Assembly (NCBI GenBank): GCA_020635015.1
Contig: JACKAP010000006.1
Span: forward strand, 62,001 to 126,000
Direction of reading: 5' to 3'
Length of the DNA: 64,000 nt
Source of the DNA: Calditrichia bacterium
GTDB lineage: Bacteria > Calditrichota > Calditrichia > RBG-13-44-9 > J075
The translations under genes were made by a program, and so were the position numbers. This document shows, in pieces, positions 42,771 through 51,523 of the stretch. A model generated the notes under the pieces. That model saw only the letters and a program-made list of their open reading frames with translations. It was not told the DNA's origin and ran no database searches. Numbering within the stretch: position 1 is the first letter of the stretch; the number at the start of each line of letters is the position of its first letter.

Positions 42771-43313
42771 ATGACGCCGAGACAAAATCGATCCGATCAG
42801 CCGGCAAATCCGGAGGTGGAAAAGCAAGTGGAGGCGCTGCTGGGTTTGAAGGAGCAGATAAGAGATGTGGTGAATTATCACATCTGGAATAAAGATAACC
42901 GGGAAGATATCCTGCAAGAGATTATCGCGGCCGCTATCACCAGCATCCGCAACGGTAATTTTAATCCCGAGGCCGGGGTGAAATTTACGACCTATGTCTT
43001 TAAAATCGTTAGAAATAAGATCACCGACTATATCAAGTCTCAGACAAAAATCCGGGATAATGAGGTGCCCGGACTGGATATTGATCTATTCCCCGACGAT
43101 CCGGATACCCTATCTGAAGAGGATATGGAGGAATTGCGGGAAGCGCTAAGCGACATGTTGAAGCCATTAAAACCGAAATACCGCGAGATACTGAGGCTGC
43201 GATTTATTGAAGGGCTTTCGATCGAAGCAATCAGCAAAATTCTCGATTTACCGCCCCGGAGAGTCAGCGAACGCATTCATTATGCGATTCAAAAGATCCG
43301 TAAAAAAAAGTAA
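42771..43313 (+). CDS. ECF-like sigma-70-family sigma factor
   Basis: 180 residues from ATG 42771, with AAAGG seven bases upstream. Region 2 is NREDILQEIIAAAITSIRNGNFNPEAGVKFTTYVFKIVRNKITDYIK, and region 4 is LKPKYREILRLRFIEGLSIEAISKILDLPPRRVSERIHYAIQKIR. There is no region 1 or 3, hence ECF-like. The next gene encodes a zinc-finger membrane anti-sigma factor, which supports its being controlled by an envelope signal. The third gene is a CHAT-domain protein. Confidence 0.93.
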   Translation: MTPRQNRSDQPANPEVEKQVEALLGLKEQIRDVVNYHIWNKDNREDILQEIIAAAITSIRNGNFNPEAGVKFTTYVFKIVRNKITDYIKSQTKIRDNEVPGLDIDLFPDDPDTLSEEDMEELREALSDMLKPLKPKYREILRLRFIEGLSIEAISKILDLPPRRVSERIHYAIQKIRKKK

Positions 43314-43370
43314 AAAAAATCAATATAAGCCCTCATTTTTAGAATAATTATTCGGGAGGGAGTTAAATTT

Positions 43371-44267
43371 ATGCCATGCCATTTAAAAGATCGTGATAAA
43401 ATTATCAGCCGCTACCTGTTGCATGAGCTTAGCGAAGCAGAAGCGATGGAGTTCCAGGCGCACTTTTTCGAATGTGAGGAGTGTTTTCAAGAAATTACTT
43501 TCAAGCGGAAAGCGTTGCGCTTGTTTCATGACCGCGGTGAAGAAATACTGGAATCCATCGAAACGGAGCCGGAGCCAGAGTTGGATCGAGCGACGCGTGG
43601 ATTCTTTGCGCGCTACCGGCCGCATTTCGCTACAGCCGCAGCAGTGTTGATCGTGATGGCGTTGGTCATCCAGTTTACCCCATTGCTGGAAAAACCGGCT
43701 GACCAACAATGGCAGCGGGATATGAAGGTGCCTTATGAATATCGTCCGGGCGACAGTTTCCGCTCTGCCGGTACGCCTAGCGCAAAAAGTACGGCCGATT
43801 CCCTGGCGGGTCAATTGCAGCGGGGGATAAACCGTTCGATGGGGGCCTATAATCAACCGAATTATGCGCTGATGCTCCAGAATATGGCGCAGTTGGAGGC
43901 GGCCGCAGCGCACTTGCGCGGGCAGCTATCTGCCCAGGATACCGCTGCCGCCATGATCCTGCGCGATTATGAATTCTATTACGGGGTCAGCAGGCTGGCC
44001 CGGGCGCGCACCCAAATAACCGACCTGGATCCGAAATACCGGGAACAGTTGCTCCAGGAAGCGGTCACGAACATCTCCCTGGCCTTAGATCTGGCCGTGG
44101 TTTATGGAAAAACCGATACCGATAAAGAACATTATTTCCTGGGGCTGGCGTACGGCTTTTCCGGTCAATTTTCCCGGGCCGTGGAGGCGCTGGAGAAGGT
44201 TACAGACGTTTCCAACCCGCAGTTTGACAGCCTCGCATCATTCCTCAAATTATGGAAAAACCGTTGA
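43371..44267 (+). CDS. Membrane anti-sigma factor with zf-HC2 domain and extracytoplasmic TPR-like region
   Basis: 298 residues. A cytoplasmic zinc-finger domain of the zf-HC2 type is seen in HELSEAEAMEFQAHFFECEECFQEI (H...CxxC). One membrane helix lies at about 84-103 (HFATAAAVLIVMALVIQF). The remaining 190 residues are outside the cytoplasm and helical, with TPR-like pairs (EHYFLGLAYGFSGQFSRAVEALEKV). It would hold the sigma factor at the membrane until an outside signal arrives. It is 58 bases from the sigma gene, consistent with one operon. Confidence 0.9.
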   Translation: MPCHLKDRDKIISRYLLHELSEAEAMEFQAHFFECEECFQEITFKRKALRLFHDRGEEILESIETEPEPELDRATRGFFARYRPHFATAAAVLIVMALVIQFTPLLEKPADQQWQRDMKVPYEYRPGDSFRSAGTPSAKSTADSLAGQLQRGINRSMGAYNQPNYALMLQNMAQLEAAAAHLRGQLSAQDTAAAMILRDYEFYYGVSRLARARTQITDLDPKYREQLLQEAVTNISLALDLAVVYGKTDTDKEHYFLGLAYGFSGQFSRAVEALEKVTDVSNPQFDSLASFLKLWKNR

Positions 44268-44492
44268 AGCCTCGCCAACCGATCTTTCCTGGCCGGCGAG
44301 GCCGGTGAATTCGCTCCAGATAGTTGATGCGGTCTCGGGCCGCCGCAACGACTGCAACCGATGAGATTGATCCTCCGCCGTAATCCAGCGCCAAGTCGAC
44401 TTAAATCCATCCCTGGATTTGAAAGGCAATATTCGTATATTTTCCGAAGTCAACAACATCTCAACTGCCGGATAGATTACTTCGGGGGCTTT

Positions 44493-47400
44493 GTGAAAAC
44501 GAACCTTTTCGAAATTAAGAGAGTGCTTTATCCGTTGATGCTGGTCGCTGGAATAAGCACATTGTTTGCTCAGGAACCCGGGCAGTATGAGCCCGACCCT
44601 GCTGATCTGTCCCGCCTTTATACCTTCATGGAAACCATCGCCCGGGATTCGGTCGAAGTGCAGATCCGCGCTTACCGCCAATTTGTCACCGATCATCCGG
44701 AGCAGGAGCGGGCCTGCTGGCATTTGCTGGATTTTATGGTGATGGGCGGCCAACTGGAGGAGGCCCGGGATTTCTTTCAGGAGCAGGCGCTCGTTCCGGC
44801 AGGACGGCGCAACAGCCTCTGGATGCTGGCCCGGATCTACGCCCTGGAGGGCAATGCCGCTGCCGCCTTGCAAACCTACCGGGAAGTCTTTCAAAACGGA
44901 GCGGCCTCCTTTGTGCTGCTGGATGATTTTGCCCTGTTTATCGTCCAAAACAAACTCGACCTGGAAAGTGAAATCGCGCAGTTGTCGATATCATCTGCCC
45001 AGCAAGCGATGATCCGAGTGGAAGTGTTGCGCCGGCGCGGTGAGGTCGAGAGGGTCCTGACCGTGCTTCAGGAAACGCTCCCCGACTATCAAACCAACAA
45101 GTATTTGCTCCATCTCGCCGCCTACTGTCATCTCAACTCCGGAGACGAGGCCAGCGCGCTGCGTCTTCTGGAAAAAGGTCTTGGGATTGCCCGCGCAGAG
45201 AATGACCGGTTTATGACCGCCTATTACCTGACCATGATGGCGAATGTTGCCGGGGGCAATCGCGGAAAGGCCTATTGGGAAGAGGCCCGCAAGATTTCCG
45301 AAGGTCTTGCCAACCTGCGCCTGTCTATCAATGTCTATGTTGCCAGTTCCTTCGCGCTGGAGGATAAACAAGCTGCTCTGGGCTATATGGAACGGGCGAT
45401 TGAAATTGCTACCGCTATCCGAAGCACACCGGAGATCGTATCGGCCTGGCTGTTGAAGGCCCAGCTGGAATCAGATCTGGAAAATTATAACGAGGCCCTG
45501 GATGCGTTTGTGCGGACGGAACAATATCTTGCTCAAGATGGCAATGAGGTTCACCGCTACGATTTTTACCTGGCCCGGGGAAGGTTCTTTCATAAACTGC
45601 AACTAAACCAATGGGCCCGGAAGGATTACGAAACGGCCTATGAGTGGGCCCGGCAGAATGGCATGCTTTCCTACAACTATCTCGCACTCTCGCGTCTGGC
45701 CGATATCACCCTGAAAGAAAAAGAATATGAACGTGCCATTGTCCTGTACCGGGATTTCTTGAACCTGCACGCATCGAAGGTGCGTGTGTCCAACCGGGTT
45801 TATTGGCGCTATAAATTGGCGGAAGCATACCAGGCACAACATAAATATGCCGAAGCCCAGCAGCAGTTCGCCCGGGTTTACCAAGCGGCAGATCAAATTC
45901 CGTTTCCGGTGTATAAAGAGCGGATGAAAGCGTATGCCCTGATACAGCAGGTCGCTATTCTGGCGGATCAGGAGGATCTGAAAGGCGCAAGCCGCCTGCT
46001 TAACAACGATGATCTCCGCCAGGTGTCGAAAGACCAGCAGGATGTCAAGATTGCTTATTTGATGATGCAGGGGCGGTTGTATCAACAAAAAGAGGAGACA
46101 GACAGCGCGATCGTATGCCTGGAGGAGGCATCGAGAATTATCGAGGCGCAGCGCGGGCAACTGAAAGCGGAGGACCTGCGGGTAGGGTTTTTCAGTGATA
46201 AAAGCAAGGTATATGATGAGCTGGTCAGTTGTTACTGGCAGCGCTATCGGCATGAATCCCAGCCGGAGGATCTGGAGCAAATTTACACTGCGCTGGAAAT
46301 GCGCCGGGCACGGGTACTGCGTGATCTCAAATTTTCCGGGAATAAAAATCTCCGGAGGCAATCCAAAGATCCCTTGTATCAAAAATATCATGCGGCCTGT
46401 AATAGACTTCAAGCGCTTCAGCGCAGGATCCGGTTGAACCCCGGGCTTTATAGTGACTTGCAGCTCCAGTTAAAAACCGCCCGCCAGCAGGTAATCAATA
46501 CCCGGCTTCATTTGCTGAATCAATACGGATCGGCGGCTGTAGAGCAGCAGAAACCGCGACTGGATGAACTGGTCAGCGCCATGCAGTTACGGCAGATGAG
46601 TCTGCTGTTTTACTGTATCGCCGAAAACGAGGCGTTTGTGCTGGTGGTGAACCGGGGGGAGCCCCGGGTGATCGCTCTGGATGCAAAGCTGGCGACCATC
46701 GATTCCAAGGTGGATTCCCTGCTCCGGCCGCTGCACGAAATGCCGCCGGGTGGAATGGTAGGAATCCCATTCCGTGCGAAACTGGCCAACGAGTTATATC
46801 AGATCCTGATCGCGCCGGTTAAAGCGCAGGTCGACCTGGAGGAACAGGTGATGATCATCCCCGACCTGGCACTGGCCGGGCTGCCCTTTGATATACTGCT
46901 GAGCCAGATGCCCTCCCGGGAAGTTTATACCCCGGCCGATCCGGATACCGATTACCGCGATTCCTTTCTGCTGCATCAGCATGCAATCCTCTATGCGCCC
47001 AGTTCCTGGGTGGTACGCTCCGCTTCCAGCGCCGCCGTTGATTCCAGCGCCATACTGCTGCTGGCCAATCCCTTCTCGAATGATTTGTCACGCCCATCGG
47101 AAAATGCGCTGCCGGTGAACCGGCAGCTTGAATATTTTGAACCCCTGATTTATGCCGATTACGAAGCGCAGATGATCAAAAGCCGTTGCGAGCAGGTGGA
47201 GGTCTTCCAGCACCAGCAGGCCACGCTCAAGGTGATTGATTCCCTCGGCAGCCGGTATGGGGTGCATCATTATTCGACGCACAGCTTTATCGATAACGAG
47301 TTTGGGGCGTTTTCCGGCCTGTTTTTTGCCCTGAGTGATGATTCAACCGACGATGGCCTGCTGACGGTTTATAAGATTGCCGATCTGGAACTGAATTGTG

Positions 47401-47852
47401 ACCTGGTATGTCTGAGCGCCTGCGAGAGCGGGGCGGGAAAGTTGGTGCGGGGTGAAGGGGTGATGGGAATGCCCCGGCAGTTCCTGGCCGCGGGCGCCCG
47501 CCGGGTGCTGATGAGCCAGTGGCTGGTCTCCGACCGCTTTAGCTCGCTGTTGATGCCGCTGTTTTACGAAGGAGCTATTGGGGAGCGTCAGCCCAAAGCG
47601 GTGGCGCTGCAACAGGCGAAGGTCGGCCTGCTGAGCCAGGTATCCGAAGAGCAATTGCGCTATGCCCATCCGTTTTTCTGGGCCGGTTTTACCCTCTACG
47701 GCGAGCCGGAGATTGCGCTCGGCCCGCGCTTTCCGCTCTTTTCCGGAAACTGGTGGTTTGTCCTGCTGCTGGGCGCTATTGCCGGTGGGTATTTTGTCGC
47801 CGTCTGGCGCCGAATGAACGGCACCCCCCATTCTCGCGACCGGCGCACCTAG
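44493..47852 (+). CDS. Secreted TPR-CHAT caspase-like protease, membrane anchored at the C-terminus
   Basis: About 1,119 residues from a GTG at 44493; a longer frame begins at 44361. A signal-like helix (EIKRVLYPLMLVAGISTLFAQ) opens the protein. Up to about residue 600 it is made of TPR-type helical pairs, and a long helix-rich linker follows. The CHAT domain (about 830-1060) has the catalytic His in VHHYSTHSFID and Cys in LVCLSACESGAGKLVRGEGVMGM, both intact. A C-terminal membrane helix (WWFVLLLGAIAGGYFVAVW) and a short basic tail end it. The predicted topology places the protease outside the cytoplasm, in an operon with an ECF-like sigma and its anti-sigma. Confidence 0.9.
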   Translation: MKTNLFEIKRVLYPLMLVAGISTLFAQEPGQYEPDPADLSRLYTFMETIARDSVEVQIRAYRQFVTDHPEQERACWHLLDFMVMGGQLEEARDFFQEQALVPAGRRNSLWMLARIYALEGNAAAALQTYREVFQNGAASFVLLDDFALFIVQNKLDLESEIAQLSISSAQQAMIRVEVLRRRGEVERVLTVLQETLPDYQTNKYLLHLAAYCHLNSGDEASALRLLEKGLGIARAENDRFMTAYYLTMMANVAGGNRGKAYWEEARKISEGLANLRLSINVYVASSFALEDKQAALGYMERAIEIATAIRSTPEIVSAWLLKAQLESDLENYNEALDAFVRTEQYLAQDGNEVHRYDFYLARGRFFHKLQLNQWARKDYETAYEWARQNGMLSYNYLALSRLADITLKEKEYERAIVLYRDFLNLHASKVRVSNRVYWRYKLAEAYQAQHKYAEAQQQFARVYQAADQIPFPVYKERMKAYALIQQVAILADQEDLKGASRLLNNDDLRQVSKDQQDVKIAYLMMQGRLYQQKEETDSAIVCLEEASRIIEAQRGQLKAEDLRVGFFSDKSKVYDELVSCYWQRYRHESQPEDLEQIYTALEMRRARVLRDLKFSGNKNLRRQSKDPLYQKYHAACNRLQALQRRIRLNPGLYSDLQLQLKTARQQVINTRLHLLNQYGSAAVEQQKPRLDELVSAMQLRQMSLLFYCIAENEAFVLVVNRGEPRVIALDAKLATIDSKVDSLLRPLHEMPPGGMVGIPFRAKLANELYQILIAPVKAQVDLEEQVMIIPDLALAGLPFDILLSQMPSREVYTPADPDTDYRDSFLLHQHAILYAPSSWVVRSASSAAVDSSAILLLANPFSNDLSRPSENALPVNRQLEYFEPLIYADYEAQMIKSRCEQVEVFQHQQATLKVIDSLGSRYGVHHYSTHSFIDNEFGAFSGLFFALSDDSTDDGLLTVYKIADLELNCDLVCLSACESGAGKLVRGEGVMGMPRQFLAAGARRVLMSQWLVSDRFSSLLMPLFYEGAIGERQPKAVALQQAKVGLLSQVSEEQLRYAHPFFWAGFTLYGEPEIALGPRFPLFSGNWWFVLLLGAIAGGYFVAVWRRMNGTPHSRDRRT

Positions 47853-47902
47853 AGGCCTTTTTAAATTCTCGCCAGAGAGGCGAATATTGACAAAAGATTA
47901 TT

Positions 47903-48889
47903 TTATTCGGTAGGATATCGCAGGTTCCACTGGCGGCGCAGGGTATCCATGATGCGCATCAGCGCCAGCGACTCATCCAGGGGCATCGTTTCACTCTCGG
48001 TTTTACCGGCGGCCAGGCAGTGCATTACTTCCCGGGCTTCGTAAAGGTAGCCGTGTCCGCGATAAGGGGTGGGAAATATTTGCGGTTCCCGCCCTTCCGG
48101 GATAACGGTCAGGCTTTCCGGACGGTAGAGCGGGCCATGAATTTCAATCCGGCCCTCGCTTCCCAGCAGCACCGCGCCGCCCGGGGCAGCGGTACGCACT
48201 GCGGCGAACAGGGAGGCCAGCTGTCCCTCCGGGTATTGCAGCATGAAGGCGCATTGCTCATCGACCCCGGTGGCGCCGATGTGGGCAACCCCCCGGATGT
48301 CTGCCGGAGCTGCGCCGAAGATCATCGCCGCCAGGGCGAGGGGGTAGATGCCTAAATCCAGCAGCGCCCCGCCTCCCAGCGCCGGATCGAATAGCCGGCC
48401 GGAGGGATCGAAGGGGGCCCGGAAGGCCAACTCCCCGCGCAGCATTCGCTGCTCGCCGATCGTTCCCGCCGCCAGCAACTCCCGCAGCTTGATCAAAGCC
48501 GGTTGAAAACGGGTCCACATCGCTTCCATCAGGAAAAGCTTTTCCCGGCGGGCGAAAGCGATCAACTGTTCCGCCTCCCGGGCGTTGATGGTAAAGGCTT
48601 TCTCGCACAGCACCGCCTTGCCGTGCTGCAAGCAGAGCAGGCTGTCGCGATAGTGGAAAATATGCGGGGTGGCGACGTAGATAATCTCCACTTCCGGATC
48701 GGCGGCCAGGGCTTCGTAACTGGCATGGCGGCGGGGGATATGATATTGCGCTCCGAAAGCCTCGGCATTTTCCCGGCTGCGCGACCCTACCGCTACCAGT
48801 TCCGCCTCGGGCAGCAATTGAAGGTCGGCGGCAAACTGATGGGCGATCCGCCCCGGCCCCAGGATGCCCCAGCGGTATTTACGGCTCAT
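47903..48889 (-). CDS. Gfo/Idh/MocA-family oxidoreductase
   Basis: 328 residues. The N-terminal Rossmann fold begins RWGILGPGRIAHQFAADLQ, and the family motif is EKAFTINAREAEQL, containing the catalytic-type Lys. The C-terminal half has the alpha/beta fold with GGALLDLGIYPLALAAM. Such NAD(P)-dependent enzymes act on sugars and cyclitols; the substrate is unknown. It overlaps the end of the upstream Ycf48-like gene by 11 bases, so the two are translated together. Confidence 0.92.
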   Translation of the reverse strand: MSRKYRWGILGPGRIAHQFAADLQLLPEAELVAVGSRSRENAEAFGAQYHIPRRHASYEALAADPEVEIIYVATPHIFHYRDSLLCLQHGKAVLCEKAFTINAREAEQLIAFARREKLFLMEAMWTRFQPALIKLRELLAAGTIGEQRMLRGELAFRAPFDPSGRLFDPALGGGALLDLGIYPLALAAMIFGAAPADIRGVAHIGATGVDEQCAFMLQYPEGQLASLFAAVRTAAPGGAVLLGSEGRIEIHGPLYRPESLTVIPEGREPQIFPTPYRGHGYLYEAREVMHCLAAGKTESETMPLDESLALMRIMDTLRRQWNLRYPTE

Positions 48890-49976
48890 CGGATACCTCG
48901 GGACTCGGGATGCTGATCTTCAGGCGGGCGATGCGTCCTTCGGAGCCGGCGGCCCAACAGTCGCCGAAAGGCCCCACCGCCAGGGTGTAATAGCCTTCCG
49001 CACTAAATGGCGCCCAGCTTTCTCCTTCATCAAAAGAATAACTGCAGCCGGATGCGCCTGATGCCACTAGGGCGGTGCGTTCACCCACCTGGAGATAGAT
49101 GACGCAGGAGCGGTAAGTCATGGCGGCGGAGTCGGCCAGCGGCTGCCAGGTGCGTCCGCCGTCGTTGGTGCGGGCGGCATTGTGGTTGGCTGAATCCGGC
49201 TGCCGGAAATCGCCTCCGACCGCAATGCCGTTAAGTGCATCACGGAAGGCGAGGGAGAAGATGCCGGAAGATGGGGTGCCGCTCATGACCGGGGTGTCAC
49301 TGACCTCCCAGTTGCGGCCGCTGTCGGCGCTAAAGAACACCCGGGCGGCGGTGCCGCCGCTGGCAATCCATGCCCGCCCCTCCGCGCCGGCGATCAGGCA
49401 GCTTCCGCTGGCGGCGAAAGCATATTCGCCTTCTTGCGCCGGTGGGATCTGGATCCGGGGCACTTCCAGCCAGGTTTGTCCGGCATCAGAAGTGCGGTAA
49501 ATGACAAATTTGCCATCGACCGGATCGCTGAAGACGATGCCGTTCCGGGCATCCCAAAAGTCCATGCTGCTGAAGAAGCCCTCCGGATGGGGGCAGGTTA
49601 GCTGCAAGGCCCAGTTCTCGCCCCGGTCGGTGCTTTGGTAGATGCGCGACAGCTCGCCGTTGCCGGCGCTCATCAGGTACACCGTATCGCCGAAGGCATG
49701 CACATCGCGAAAATCAAGGCTGCCGCCGTCCGGCATCCGCCCCGACCGCCAACTGGTGCCGCTGTCGCTGCTGACGGCATACTGCCCGCTGGCCCCGCTG
49801 ACCCAGATGTCCCCATTGGCTGCCAGGGAGATGCCGCGCAGGGGCACCACCAGGCCGGCGTCAACCGGGATCCATTGCATCAGCACCGGTGCCGGGCCCA
49901 TCAATTGCTGCGCCTGGAGGGAGACGGTCAGCCCGGCAAGCAGAATGCCCCAAAAGAAAAAATGATGTTTACCCAC
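48879..49976 (-). CDS. Secreted Ycf48/BNR-type beta-propeller protein
   Basis: 365 residues with a signal peptide (MGKHHFFFWGILLAGLTVSLQAQ) and repeated blades with Asp-box-like motifs: SDSGTSWRS, STDRGENWAL, TSDAGQTWLE, SADSGRNWEV, TNDGGRTWQP, SFDEGESWAP. This is a six- or seven-bladed propeller similar to Ycf48/HCF136 and sialidase-fold proteins, without evident glycosidase residues. It probably binds a protein or glycan outside the cytoplasm. It sits 20 bases after the Ig-like lipoprotein gene. Confidence 0.87.
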   Translation of the reverse strand: MGKHHFFFWGILLAGLTVSLQAQQLMGPAPVLMQWIPVDAGLVVPLRGISLAANGDIWVSGASGQYAVSSDSGTSWRSGRMPDGGSLDFRDVHAFGDTVYLMSAGNGELSRIYQSTDRGENWALQLTCPHPEGFFSSMDFWDARNGIVFSDPVDGKFVIYRTSDAGQTWLEVPRIQIPPAQEGEYAFAASGSCLIAGAEGRAWIASGGTAARVFFSADSGRNWEVSDTPVMSGTPSSGIFSLAFRDALNGIAVGGDFRQPDSANHNAARTNDGGRTWQPLADSAAMTYRSCVIYLQVGERTALVASGASGCSYSFDEGESWAPFSAEGYYTLAVGPFGDCWAAGSEGRIARLKISIPSPEVSDEP

Positions 49977-49996
49977 GATTCGATCCTGCCGTATTG

Positions 49997-51211
49997 TTAA
50001 TTCTGAACGTTTAACAACAGCAACTGAGAGATACTGCTATTGCCGGCCGCATCGTAAGCCCGGGCCAGCAGACTGTGCAGACCGTTGGGCACGGTGCCGG
50101 TATCCCAGTTCCAGGTAAAGGGCGCGGTATTTTCTGTGCCGGCCAGGAGCCCGTCGACAAAATATTCTACCTGGACCACCTCCTCATTGTCGCTGGCCTG
50201 GACCAGGACTGCGATGGTGCCCGATACATCGGAGAGGTTGATCGGCGCTGTAATGACCACCACCGGCGCAATCTCGTCCCCGGTTTCCGAATATACGCTA
50301 ATTAGCTGGGAATAGCCAATATTTCCCTGGGCGTCGCGGGCGGTGGCGTAAATGGAATAGCTTTCTCCGCCGGCCGGCGACCAGCTCGCTTCATAGGGGG
50401 GCGTTGCGACCGAGGTCAGGGAATCGCCGTCGATGTAGAAGGTCACCGCTTCTACCGCCACATTATCCGATGCCTCGGCGCGGATGGTCACCGCTTCTCC
50501 GACAAGACTGTACGCGGCTGGGTGGGTGAGAAAGACGATTGGCGCGGTCATATCCGCCGATTCCGGATAGACCGTCACCAACTGGGAGTAGCCGATATTG
50601 CCCTGGCGGTCACGGGCGGTGGCGTAGATAGAATAACTCGCTCCGCCGGACGGTGACCAGGTGACTTCGTAGGGGGGGGCGCTTGCCGACGCCAGAGAAT
50701 CGCCGTCGATGTAAAAGGTTATTGTTTCCACCGCGATATTATCCATCGCCTCAGCACGGATGATGACCTCCTCTCCGACGATGCTGTAGGCGGCAGGCTG
50801 GGTGATAAATAGGACCGGCGCCTGCAGATCCGGGACGGTGTAGACCGTCACCAGTTGTGAAATACCCAGATTGCCGGACCCGTCGCGCGCTTTGGCCAGC
50901 AAGGTGTGGCTGGTTTCCGGACCGTCGAAAATGATCTGGAACTCGAAAGGAAGCTGGTTGTCGCCTGCCAGGGAATCGCCGTCGATCAGGATGTAGACCT
51001 CGCGAATCTCACCGCTGTCCTGGGCATCCACCTTGACATCTACCGTGTCGCCGGTATAAGCATACTGGGCCGGTGCCGTGATGGTAACCACCGGCGCGTA
51101 GATATCCTCCGGCGTCGGCGCGACCGTTTCCACCGGATCGGCTTCGTTGCATGCGGTGAAAAAGAGCAGACTGAACAGCAAAATAGAAATCGGTTTTACT
51201 ATTTTCATCAT
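49997..51211 (-). CDS. Lipoprotein with four tandem Ig-like domains
   Basis: About 404 residues from ATG 51211, chosen because GGAG lies six bases upstream. A lipobox-like LLFFTAC gives a lipid-anchored Cys. Four domains of about 90 residues each follow, of the type APVVTITAP...VDVKVDAQDSGEIREVYILIDGDSL...LLAKARDGSGNLGISQL. The second and third (about 50304-50567 and 50568-50831) are almost identical in DNA, a recent tandem duplication. Such Big-type domains are adhesive or binding. It begins a three-gene minus-strand operon with the propeller and the oxidoreductase. Confidence 0.88.
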   Translation of the reverse strand: MMKIVKPISILLFSLLFFTACNEADPVETVAPTPEDIYAPVVTITAPAQYAYTGDTVDVKVDAQDSGEIREVYILIDGDSLAGDNQLPFEFQIIFDGPETSHTLLAKARDGSGNLGISQLVTVYTVPDLQAPVLFITQPAAYSIVGEEVIIRAEAMDNIAVETITFYIDGDSLASASAPPYEVTWSPSGGASYSIYATARDRQGNIGYSQLVTVYPESADMTAPIVFLTHPAAYSLVGEAVTIRAEASDNVAVEAVTFYIDGDSLTSVATPPYEASWSPAGGESYSIYATARDAQGNIGYSQLISVYSETGDEIAPVVVITAPINLSDVSGTIAVLVQASDNEEVVQVEYFVDGLLAGTENTAPFTWNWDTGTVPNGLHSLLARAYDAAGNSSISQLLLLNVQN

Positions 51212-51231
51212 CCCAAACTCCTGCTTTTTTT

Positions 51232-51469
51232 GTCCACGGATTACACGGATGAGACAGATGTTATGCACTCACGGCTGAAAACATGATTTATGCTGTCATT
51301 GCGAGGCGTTTTTTCCGAAGCAATCTCCCGCAAGGTGCAACCATCTGCAGTTAAATTGTAAGCGATCCGCATGAGATTGCCGCGCCGCACGCTACGCGGC
51401 TCGCAATGACAGCACCCGATGACGACCTGAGTTTCATTTAATCCGTGAAAATCCGTGTAATCCGTGGAC
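51232..51469. repeat. Nested inverted repeats of two families
   Basis: An outer pair GTCCACGGATTACACGGAT (51232-51250) faces ATCCGTGTAATCCGTGGAC (51451-51469). Inside, GCTGTCATTGCGAGGCG (51292-51308) faces CGGCTCGCAATGACAGC (51397-51413), and GAAGCAATCTC faces GAGATTGCC. One repeat therefore seems to have inserted into another. It lies between the decarboxylase operon and the lipoprotein gene. Confidence 0.85.
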
Positions 51470-51523
51470 CGATTTTCTTCTATCGTTTAAATACTCCCGC
51501 CCTCCGCACTCCGCACTCCACCC

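Noticed and set aside
42532..42807. Minus-strand frame of 91 residues over the candidate small RNA
   Set aside because: It covers the predicted promoter and hairpins, overlaps the sigma factor start, and has no recognisable protein features.
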